Shown: piece by piece, positions 6,372 to 11,966 of the stretch
Layout: each line of letters begins with the position of its first letter
Numbering within the stretch: position 1 is the first letter of the stretch
DNA from: UBA10002 sp964373775
GTDB taxonomy: Bacteria > Patescibacteriota > Minisyncoccia > Phycocordibacterales > UBA10002
Direction: 5' to 3'
DNA length: 15,100 bases
NCBI GenBank assembly: GCA_964373775.1
Contig: CAYJWA010000023.1
Span: 1-15,100, forward strand
Position numbers and translations under genes: made by a program
The notes under the pieces: model-generated
The model's database searches: none
What the model was told of the DNA's origin: nothing
Seen by the model: only the letters and a program-made list of their open reading frames with translations

Positions 6372-6480
6372 TACCAATATACTAATGGGTGCCAATATAC
6401 CAATAGATACGAATAAGAAAGCGGCTTGTCCCACTAGTATCTATTCGCAGATTGGTATGGATTCGCAGATTGGTATGTAT
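6372..6480. repeat. Short-word repeat cluster upstream of groES
   Basis: An 18-bp unit (ATTCGCAGATTGGTATG plus one base) occurs twice in tandem at 6442-6459 and 6460-6477. The complementary words ATACCAATAT, CCAATATACCAATAG and ATACGAATA fill 6372-6412, so the cluster can also pair with itself across 6413-6441. It lies just upstream of the groES start and could be part of its regulatory region or a CPR-style intergenic repeat. Confidence 0.7.
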
Positions 6481-6797
6481 ATTACTGATAAATGAGACCA
6501 TTTGTTACCAAATAGCCCTACAAATAAGGGTCGGGTGTCGGCGATTATAACTGCTTGCCTCCTCTTCTGCAAACTTGACATGTTCCCTTTTCCGTGTAAT
6601 GAGAACAACAAACGAATTGGATTGAAATCTCTGCGGTAGCGACATTAGAACGGATACCAACACCGCGAAGTTTTCAGCCGCTCTTTTGGTCAACCAGCCG
6701 AAAGAAATCTTACGCTTCAGAACAAGGCGGAGAAGACGGCGATTTGATTCTTCCCGGAAAATAAAGCACTATACCTGAAGAGAAAAAACAAGTTCGC
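6481..6797. other. Gene-free stretch between groES repeats and HTH gene
   Basis: I see no convincing gene here. Short open frames exist on the minus strand (6505-6693 and one running into the next gene) but have no recognisable content. A small hairpin, ATTTG-ttac-CAAAT, lies near 6500-6515. A TATACC hexamer at 6770-6775, 22 nt before the next ATG, might be a -10. Base composition is mixed and codon structure is absent. Confidence 0.4.
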
Positions 6798-7178
6798 ATG
6801 AAAACCGCGCAAAAAATCATTCGATTGGAACAGGGCGCGAAACAGATTTCTCACGCACGAGGGCGGGGGAAAGCCGCGCTTGAATTGCTCGCACAAATCC
6901 AGAAGGAACGGGGTTGGTCCAAAAGACGAGTGCTGAAACGACTTCATATCAGTCCAGAATCGGTGCGTCGATGGGAACAAGGAGTTGAGCCGCACGCCTA
7001 CCAGATACTGGGACTCCAGAAAATGCTGCTGCAACAAAAAACCGGACAGTGCCCGATTCTGCCTGATGGAACCATGCTCGTGATTCAAATAAATCTCGCG
7101 GAGCTAAATGAAAGAACGCGACAGCAGATAAAAGCCGCCCAACGAACTCTCGCCCGCATTGAAAGGCTTTACCCCTAA
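6798..7178 (+). CDS. Small HTH-domain protein, unknown function
   Basis: 126-aa basic protein. Residues about 34-72 look like a DNA-binding helix-turn-helix: ERGWSKRRVLKRLHISPESV then RRWEQGVEPHAYQILGLQKM. The SPESVRRWEQG stretch resembles the recognition helix and WE-G turn of XRE/Cro-type domains. The C-terminal region (about 95-122) is a probable amphipathic helix, AELNERTRQQIKAAQRTLAR. It resembles the antitoxin-like regulators found near toxin genes, but no toxin partner adjoins it directly. An intrinsic terminator follows 17 bp after the stop. The minus-strand frame over the same DNA lacks any domain, so I favour this strand. Confidence 0.75.
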   Translation: MKTAQKIIRLEQGAKQISHARGRGKAALELLAQIQKERGWSKRRVLKRLHISPESVRRWEQGVEPHAYQILGLQKMLLQQKTGQCPILPDGTMLVIQINLAELNERTRQQIKAAQRTLARIERLYP

Positions 7179-7194
7179 TTCCCCTCCGCCGCCT

Positions 7195-7228
7195 CGCGGA
7201 AGCGTCCCCACGTTTCCGCGATTTTTTT
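7195..7228 (+). terminator. Intrinsic terminator of HTH gene
   Basis: CGCGGAA (7195-7201) pairs with TTCCGCG (7214-7220), and CGT (7203-7205) pairs with ACG (7210-7212) around a CCCC loop. A seven-T run follows at 7222-7228. A close relative occurs at 9091-9119. Confidence 0.9.
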
Positions 7229-7267
7229 ATGACCCAGAATGGGCACTTGTGAGGCAGTGGGTGAGTA

Positions 7268-7276
7268 TGATAAAAT
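7268..7276 (+). promoter_or_regulatory. Extended -10 of toxin-antitoxin operon, leaderless spacing
   Basis: TGATAAAAT is an extended -10 (TGn plus TAAAAT, 5/6). GCGAGT, exactly 6 nt, separates it from the antitoxin ATG at 7283. A weak -35, TTGTGA, lies 18 bp upstream of the hexamer. The same -10 and spacing survive in the decayed copy at 9202. Confidence 0.55.
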
Positions 7277-7282
7277 GCGAGT

Positions 7283-7504
7283 ATGTCTCCAGTCGCAGAA
7301 AAGATAGAACAGGCGTTCAAAAGACTTGCCCCGAGAGAACAAGTCAAAGCTCTGCATCGCCTTGAATCGGTCGTGTACGGAGAAGAAGACCCTGCGTTTA
7401 TCGCAGTGCTTAAACGCCGCGTGGAGGAAATTAAGTCAGGAAAAGTGAAGGGCATTGACGCCTTCAAGGCGCTCAAGAGAATACGCGCAAAATACTCCTC
7501 GTGA
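7283..7504 (+). CDS. Antitoxin, putative addiction module component family
   Basis: 73-aa helical protein. The C-terminal half, VEEIKSGKVKGIDAFKALKR then IRAKYSS, matches the pattern of the small addiction-module antitoxins paired with ParE/RelE toxins (Pfam 'putative addiction module component'). Such antitoxins bind and block the toxin and often repress the operon. The toxin GTG overlaps the TGA stop as GTGA (7501-7504), so translation is coupled. The ATG at 7283 is fixed by an extended -10 six nt upstream. A broken relative of this gene lies at 9214. Confidence 0.85.
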   Translation: MSPVAEKIEQAFKRLAPREQVKALHRLESVVYGEEDPAFIAVLKRRVEEIKSGKVKGIDAFKALKRIRAKYSS

Positions 7505-7806
7505 AAGTCCTTTCTTTACACCGTGAGGCGCTCCGCGACCTCGCGGAGTCAGCACGCTTCTATGAACAATCAGGGAATCGTGAAATTGCGGTTGCGTTCG
7601 TAGAACAAGTTCAAATCACGCTTGCACTGGTAGAGAGTGACCCGCGCCGCTTTCCGCGAGTGCTCGGTTATTCACAAGCGCAAAAATGTCGAGTGAAAGG
7701 ATTTCCGCACTCCATTTACTACATCAACCAGCAGAAGAAAATCTGGGTACTCGCAATCGCACACGGACGCCGCCAGCCGGGGTTTTGGGTTGAACGGCTT
7801 CGATAA
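7501..7806 (+). CDS. ParE/RelE-type toxin
   Basis: 101 aa, typical toxin length. The order of motifs follows the ParE/RelE fold: LHREALRDLAESARFYEQ (two-helix hairpin, about 5-22), then VEQVQITLALVESDPRRFPR, the beta-strand core CRVKGFPHSIYYINQQKKIW and the terminal VLAIAHGRRQPGFWVERLR. The HGRRxPxFW end is characteristic of the family. It may act on gyrase (ParE) or ribosome-bound mRNA (RelE), and the sequence alone does not decide. The GTG start overlaps the antitoxin stop. A palindromic repeat unit begins at the base after the stop. Confidence 0.9.
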   Translation: MKVLSLHREALRDLAESARFYEQSGNREIAVAFVEQVQITLALVESDPRRFPRVLGYSQAQKCRVKGFPHSIYYINQQKKIWVLAIAHGRRQPGFWVERLR

Positions 7807-7859
7807 AATCCCTCCTCCGATGTAACATCGGAGTGCTCCCTTTTATAAAGGGAGAATTA
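7807..7859 (+). repeat. Palindromic repeat unit after the toxin gene
   Basis: Order: AATCCCTC (7807-7814), the variable palindrome CTCCGATG-taa-CATCGGAG (7815-7833), TG, the fixed hairpin CTCCCTTT-tat-AAAGGGAG (7836-7854) and AATTA. It has the same plan as each half of the element at 1962-2058 and the reversed unit at 14027-14093. The variable palindrome differs in every copy. Confidence 0.8.
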
Positions 7860-7866
7860 CGCAAAC

Positions 7867-7895
7867 TTGACAAGATATAGCATATATGATACGAT
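7867..7895 (+). promoter_or_regulatory. Sigma70-like promoter of secreted-protein gene
   Basis: TTGACA (7867-7872, 6/6) is followed by a 17-bp spacer and TACGAT (7890-7895, 4/6), which is preceded by TGA, giving an extended -10. The predicted start site near 7902 leaves a leader of about 34 nt. This is the only consensus -35 tied to a gene in this window. Confidence 0.75.
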
Positions 7896-7935
7896 ATTGG
7901 CGGTGACGATTTTACATGTTAACCTAATTGTATTC

Positions 7936-9033
7936 ATGAAAAAACTCATTGTATCGGCTCTGTTTCTTTCAACTCTTCTGGCCAGTGCGCCCGGATATGT
8001 TTTTGCCGTTGATCAGGAGCCGCACATTGCGTTCACGCCGGAAGGGGTGAAAGCGTTTATCGCCGGAGATGCTTCCGCTTTTGCAGAACCTCTCACTTCT
8101 GACCAGAAGACTGCACTGCTCAACGCGTTACACGCGATGATTAAGGAAATGTCTTCGCAGATAGCGCGTCTTCAGGCTGAAGTTGCATCACTTAAAACAA
8201 AATCCGCCGGAGGACTGGAACGGTCGGAAGTGACCATACTTTCTCCAAACGGGGGTGAGATGTTTCAAGCTGGAATGATTATGCCTATCCTTTGGAAAGT
8301 GACGCGGTCGCCTTCGTCCGGAACACTCACTGCCGCGCTTGTTGATGAGAGAGGAACGAGTACAATTATATGGACGACGGACTTTATTAGCGATGGTGGC
8401 GCGAAAGTAACCGTTCCGAAGGACCTTAGCCCAGGATATTATCATCTGCGTCTTTCCACTGCACCGACTGAGGATGTAAGTGACGGGACATTCACTATTC
8501 TCTCTTACACCGACCCGGAGAAAGGAATCATTGTGAGCGGTGGGAGTGGAGGTGGTGGAGGAGGAGGCGCGACTAGTGGGAGCAACGGTACCGGTGGTAG
8601 CGGAGGTGGAGGCGGTGGTGCTCCGGCGGTTACTACTATCGAGATGCAACCCGGAAATGACTATTACTTCAAGGGACCCGCAACGCTTCAGCAAATTAAA
8701 GACGCGGGGTTTACCGCTTCAGCATATCCAGGGAATCCGACAAGCCAACTGCTCGCCATGCCGAACGACCCTCCTGAAGCAACCGACTCCGCAAGCGCAA
8801 CGTATATGTTCTGGGATTCAAGCCTCCGACCTGACGGCGTTGTGGTTGCTGATATCGGTTGGAGAAAGATTGGCAACCCGTTAAAAACTGCGGAAGACCC
8901 GAGTACTCAGCCGTCCAATTACTTTATCATCCGAAAAGATGCTTACCAAAATGCCCCAAGTACATTCACCGTCCCCGCAGGAGTCACCTACTTCGGCACC
9001 ACGCCGATGAACGGCTCGCCAAGACCTTGGTAA
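7936..9033 (+). CDS. Secreted multi-domain protein with Gly-rich linker
   Basis: 365 aa. A Sec signal peptide occupies residues 1-24 (MKKLIVSALFLSTLLASAPG, then YVFA with probable cleavage after A24). Residues about 54-88 form a likely short coiled coil (ALHAMIKEMSSQIARLQAEV). Residues about 98-190 resemble the Ser-Thr-rich/Kre9-KNH-like beta domain that starts VTILSPNGGEMF and continues ILWKV. A Gly/Ser-rich linker covers about 201-229. The C-terminal domain (230-365) ends in a Trp and is unknown to me. No lipobox, LPXTG or C-terminal membrane anchor is seen, so it may be released or held by the coiled coil. It has its own promoter and two terminators, so it is a single-gene unit. Confidence 0.85.
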   Translation: MKKLIVSALFLSTLLASAPGYVFAVDQEPHIAFTPEGVKAFIAGDASAFAEPLTSDQKTALLNALHAMIKEMSSQIARLQAEVASLKTKSAGGLERSEVTILSPNGGEMFQAGMIMPILWKVTRSPSSGTLTAALVDERGTSTIIWTTDFISDGGAKVTVPKDLSPGYYHLRLSTAPTEDVSDGTFTILSYTDPEKGIIVSGGSGGGGGGGATSGSNGTGGSGGGGGGAPAVTTIEMQPGNDYYFKGPATLQQIKDAGFTASAYPGNPTSQLLAMPNDPPEATDSASATYMFWDSSLRPDGVVVADIGWRKIGNPLKTAEDPSTQPSNYFIIRKDAYQNAPSTFTVPAGVTYFGTTPMNGSPRPW

Positions 9034-9041
9034 TCTTTAGC

Positions 9042-9075
9042 GAAAACAGCGACTCTCAATCGGGGCGCTGTTTTC
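9042..9075 (+). terminator. First terminator after secreted-protein gene
   Basis: GAAAACAGCG (9042-9051) and CGCTGTTTTC (9066-9075) form a perfect 10-bp stem with a 14-nt loop. The right arm carries TTTTCCTTT. The A-rich left arm would also allow termination from the other strand. Confidence 0.7.
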
Positions 9076-9090
9076 CTTTGTGTAATAAAG

Positions 9091-9119
9091 GGAAGCCTCC
9101 ACGCTTCCGCTATTTTTTT
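9091..9119 (+). terminator. Second terminator after secreted-protein gene
   Basis: GGAAGC (9091-9096) pairs with GCTTCC (9103-9108) around CTCCAC, followed by GCTA and seven Ts. It is nearly the same sequence as the terminator at 7195-7228, differing in the loop and a few bases. Both lie upstream of a toxin-antitoxin locus. Confidence 0.85.
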
Positions 9120-9201
9120 ATTCCAAATTACACCACACTCTACTCGCGTCAACACCCGATGTTGACAATGAGGTTGCTTGCGGCGCGAAAAGCGGCTGTG
9201 G

Positions 9202-9297
9202 TAAAATACCGCTATATCTCCTATATCTCCCCTCGCAGAAAAGAGAGTAAAATACTCCGGGTGAAAACAATCTCTTACAACCGGTTGCATCTTTAGA
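9202..9297 (+). pseudogene. Decayed toxin-antitoxin relic
   Basis: This stretch is the two ends of the locus at 7271-7530 joined together. TAAAAT (9202-9207) and the 6-nt spacing are kept, but the antitoxin start is ATA (9214-9216). The frame then reads xSPISPLAEKRVKYSG and stops at TGA. The intact antitoxin starts MSPVAEK and ends RAKYSS, so about 160 bp of its middle is missing. A 9-bp duplication (TATATCTCC twice) accounts for the extra residues. The toxin GTG overlaps the stop as in the intact locus and continues as MKTISYNRLHL before TAG, compared with MKVLSLHREAL in the intact toxin. No functional product is expected. Confidence 0.7.
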
Positions 9298-9322
9298 AAG
9301 ATATGCTACTCTACTCCTCGTA

Positions 9323-9553
9323 ATGCAAACTCTCGCTTCTGTATTGCCCTACATCCAAATCGGACTGTCCGTGTTGCTCATTGCCGCTATCTTGCTCCAG
9401 CAATCCGCCGCGGGGCTTGGGGGCGCGTTTGGCGACAACTTTGCCGCCGGCTTCCACACGCGCCGCGGGTTTGAAAAGACGCTTTTTCATACCACTATCA
9501 TTCTCGGAATACTGTTTGCCGCCTCGGCGCTTATCGCGCTCATGGTAAGATAA
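9323..9553 (+). CDS. secG: Preprotein translocase subunit SecG
   Basis: 76 aa, the usual SecG length. SecG is the small accessory membrane subunit of the SecYEG channel. Two transmembrane helices lie near residues 8-27 and 55-74. The cytoplasmic loop between them holds the family pattern LLQQSAAGLGGAFG, followed by RRGFEKTLFHTT, where the loop re-enters the second helix. There is no Shine-Dalgarno; the start is the first ATG after the toxin-antitoxin relic. A gap of 290 bp with hairpins separates it from the downstream peptide-binding protein, so co-transcription is uncertain. Confidence 0.95.
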   Translation: MQTLASVLPYIQIGLSVLLIAAILLQQSAAGLGGAFGDNFAAGFHTRRGFEKTLFHTTIILGILFAASALIALMVR

Positions 9554-9843
9554 ATCCGAAATCCAAATATCGAAATCCGAAGCAATGTATTCCTACACTC
9601 TCCAAAACACAGAGCATCCGCCCTTCGGGGGATCTCCCGAAGGGAGACAAAGTTCAAACAAAACACAAACTTTTCAAAGCACAAAAAGCAGAAATTCACC
9701 TTTTCGTTTGTGTTTTTCATTTTTTGCGCTTTGTGCTTTGTTTGGGTTTTTGCCCGCCCGACTGGAATGACGCAGTCGTTCGGGCGGGTGTATTGTATTT
9801 TGTGCTTTAGAAGATATTCCGTTCTCCGTGCTTTATTTTGTTT
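9554..9843. repeat. Gene-free gap with several inverted repeats
   Basis: No gene is visible in this gap. It opens with direct repeats of ATCCGAAATCC-like words (9555-9583). A 9-bp hairpin, CCCTTCGGG-ggatct-CCCGAAGGG, lies at 9621-9644. CAAACAAAACACAAA (9656-9670) is complementary to TTTGTGCTTTGTTTG (9730-9744) with one mismatch, forming a large AT-rich stem followed by GGGTTTTTG, a possible secG terminator. CCCGCCCGA (9753-9761) pairs with TCGGGCGGG (9780-9788), with GACTG/CAGTC nested inside. No consensus promoter for the downstream gene is clear. Confidence 0.65.
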
Positions 9844-11685
9844 GTGTCAAACAAGATTAAACAACTCCTCACTCGCCGCTTTGACCCACCCTTCGCGGCG
9901 GCGCTTGAGAGCTTGCGCAGGAATTTCTCCCCCACAGAGAAAGCGGTGTTTTTTCTGCTCGCGGCTCTTCTTATATTCGCCGCGGGAAATCTCGTGCGGG
10001 AAGCAAACGCTCTCTTCCTTGTGGAAGTCCCGGCGCGCGGCGGCGCACTGACAGAAGGTATCGTGGGCTCTCCGCGCTTTGTCAATCCCTTGCTCGCTTT
10101 CTCGGACGCGGACCGAGACCTCTCGGCTCTTATCTATTCCGGGCTTTTACGGGCAACGCCGGAAGGAAAACTCATTCCGGACCTCGCCAAAGAATTCTCT
10201 GTCAGCGAAAACGGACTGGTCTATTCTTTTACGCTCCGCGAGGATGCCGTCTTCCATGACGGAGCGCCGGTTACTGCGGATGATGTGCTCTTTACGATCC
10301 AAAAAGCCCAGGACCCGGGCATCAAAAGCCCCAAACGCGCCAACTGGGAAGGCGTGACTGCGGAAAAAAAGGGTGAGCGCGCGGTCACGCTTACTCTCAA
10401 ACAACCCTACGCTCCTTTTCTGGAAAATGCCACGCTCGGCATTCTGCCGAAACGGCTTTGGACAGAGGCGAACACAGACCAGTTCCCTTTCTCGCCACGC
10501 ATGATAGATGCTGTGGGGAGCGGCCCCTACCGGATTGAAAGAATAAAACGAAACAGCTCCGGTATTCCGGTTGCGTATGAACTCGCCCCTTTCCGCGCCT
10601 ATGCCTTAGGTATTCCTCTCATTTCGCGCCTCATCTTCCGTTTCTATCAAAATGAAGCGGACTTGCTCGCCGCGCTCCGGCGCGGCGAAGTAGAGAGCGC
10701 AAACACCATTGCTCCGGAAGCAGCGGAAGAATTGCGCGCGCGCGGACGCCGCGTGGAGCAAACTCCTCTTCCCCGTGTCTTCGGCGTCTTTTTCAATCAA
10801 AACCAGGCCACGCTCCTTGCGGAAAAGCCGGTACGCCAGGCGCTTTCCCTCGCGACGGACAAAGAGTCCCTGGTAAAGGAAGTTCTCCATGGATACGGCA
10901 TCCCGATAGACAGTCCGGCGCCGCCGCTCCTCTTCGACGAGAGGAACGAACAGAAAGCTACGGCAGAAGAAGAAAAACCGGATGAATGGCTGACCCGCGC
11001 GGACGCGCTCCTCAAAAACGCGAAATGGAACATCAATGAAAGCACGGGTATCAGAGAAAAGAAAAGAGGAAAAGAAATACAGAAGCTTTCGTTCTCGCTT
11101 GCCACCGCAAACGCGCCGGAGCTTCAGAGAACCGCGGAAACGCTTACGAAAGCGTGGAAAGAAATTGGCGCAGAGGTTGATGTAAAGATCTTTGAGACCG
11201 GAGACCTGAACCAGAATGTGATTCGTCCCCGCAAATACGACGCGCTGCTTTTCGGAGAAATCATCGGCCGCGACCTTGACCTCTTCGCCTTCTGGCACTC
11301 ATCGCAGCGCAACGACCCGGGACTCAATATCGCGCTCTACACGAACAGCAAAGTGGATAAGCTTCTGGAGGAAGGGCGGCGCATTGCAGAAGCAGAGGAG
11401 CGGCTACAGACATACGAAAAAGCCGCGGAAGCGATTACTGCTGATGTACCGGCAATTTTCTTATATGCGCCTGATTTTATCTATATTCTCCCCGAAAAAA
11501 TTAAGGGTCTCCGACTCAAACGGCTGACGATTCCGAGCGAGCGGTTCTTAAACATTCACGAGTGGTACACGGAGACCGAGAAGATTTGGAGATTCCTCGT
11601 GCGTCCAAGCGGCGAGATGAAAAGTAAACCCAGCACCTTGACCACAGGGCGCTTGCCTGCCGAAGCCTCGGCGCAGGCAGGTTAA
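9844..11685 (+). CDS. Family 5 peptide/oligopeptide substrate-binding protein, membrane-anchored
   Basis: 613 aa. It belongs to the extracellular solute-binding family 5 (DppA/OppA-like), which captures peptides or nickel for ABC importers. A single transmembrane helix at about 34-51 (EKAVFFLLAALLIFAAGNLV) replaces a lipoprotein signal, so the protein is anchored with the binding lobes outside. Family landmarks are NPLLAFSDADRDLSALIYSG (81-100), the FTLREDAVFHDGAPVTADDV stretch (129-148), GSGPYRIERI and the GRDLDLFAFWHSSQRNDPG segment. No permease or ATPase gene lies nearby, so it may serve a distant transporter or sense peptides. The GTG at 9844 is chosen; a TTG at 9838 is possible and no ATG is available. 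The last 19 residues are encoded by a nested palindrome and look unrelated to the fold. Confidence 0.9.
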   Translation: MSNKIKQLLTRRFDPPFAAALESLRRNFSPTEKAVFFLLAALLIFAAGNLVREANALFLVEVPARGGALTEGIVGSPRFVNPLLAFSDADRDLSALIYSGLLRATPEGKLIPDLAKEFSVSENGLVYSFTLREDAVFHDGAPVTADDVLFTIQKAQDPGIKSPKRANWEGVTAEKKGERAVTLTLKQPYAPFLENATLGILPKRLWTEANTDQFPFSPRMIDAVGSGPYRIERIKRNSSGIPVAYELAPFRAYALGIPLISRLIFRFYQNEADLLAALRRGEVESANTIAPEAAEELRARGRRVEQTPLPRVFGVFFNQNQATLLAEKPVRQALSLATDKESLVKEVLHGYGIPIDSPAPPLLFDERNEQKATAEEEKPDEWLTRADALLKNAKWNINESTGIREKKRGKEIQKLSFSLATANAPELQRTAETLTKAWKEIGAEVDVKIFETGDLNQNVIRPRKYDALLFGEIIGRDLDLFAFWHSSQRNDPGLNIALYTNSKVDKLLEEGRRIAEAEERLQTYEKAAEAITADVPAIFLYAPDFIYILPEKIKGLRLKRLTIPSERFLNIHEWYTETEKIWRFLVRPSGEMKSKPSTLTTGRLPAEASAQAG

Positions 11686-11781
11686 ACCCTGTGGCAAGGC
11701 CCGACCCTACCCTCGCGCACCCGCCTGCGTGCGGACACGCACGGGCAGGGAGCGCAGGGCGTTGAAGGCAAGGTGCTGGGT
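11628..11781. repeat. 154-bp nested inverted repeat covering the 3' end of the peptide-binding gene
   Basis: The outer arms ACCCAGCACCTTG (11628-11640) and CAAGGTGCTGGGT (11769-11781) are exact complements. Inside, CCACAGGG (11642-11649) pairs with CCCTGTGG (11687-11694). Within that, TGCCTGC (11654-11660) pairs with GCAGGCA (11673-11679). A second inner hairpin uses GTGCG-gaca-CGCAC with CCTGC/GCAGG flanks (about 11724-11749). The stop codon of the upstream gene (11683-11685) lies inside the element. Confidence 0.8.
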
Positions 11782-11966
11782 CAACAAGTCCTTCAAAAGT
11801 AACCTAATGAGTCCGATAAGTCGGCGGGCAGGTAATTAACCTAATAGAATCGCAAAAACCGAATCTCCAAAACAAAAAGGAGAGTAATCGTTAATTTTGA
11901 TAATTGGGGATTGAGCATTATTTAGAAAAATTAGAAATTAGAATAATTAGAAAAATTACAAAAACT
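11782..11966. other. AT-rich leader region of RNase J with word repeats
   Basis: AACCTAAT occurs twice (near 11801 and 11839). Further on, ATTAGAAAAATTAGAAATTAG and AATAATTAGAAAAATTACAAAA fill about 11920-11963, sharing the TTAGAAATT word with 4213-4245. No gene, clear -35/-10 pair or Shine-Dalgarno is visible. TTGAAGG (11762-11768) can also pair with CCTTCAA (11790-11796), just outside the nested repeat. Confidence 0.5.

Noticed and set aside
6364..6480. CRISPR-like array or CIRCE operator upstream of groES
   Set aside because: There are only two tandem 18-bp units with no spacers, and no TTAGCACTC-N9-GAGTGCTAA pair.
6575..6580. Lone TTGACA in the gene-free gap
   Set aside because: No -10 hexamer occurs at 16-18 bp and no gene follows within a plausible leader.
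6505..6693. 62-aa frame on the minus strand in the gap upstream of the HTH gene
   Set aside because: It has no motif, no ribosome-binding site and no -10 near its start; it could be a remnant but I cannot support it.
6717..7088. 123-aa minus-strand frame opposite the HTH gene
   Set aside because: The plus-strand frame has a convincing HTH and a terminator after it; this one has neither.
8540..8884. 114-aa plus-strand frame within the secreted-protein gene
   Set aside because: It is an alternative frame through the Gly-rich repeat codons (GGN read as GV/VE), with no signals of its own.
11904..11966. Upstream TTG start for RNase J
   Set aside because: The added residues come from the AT-rich word repeat; the ATG at 11967 is the simpler start.
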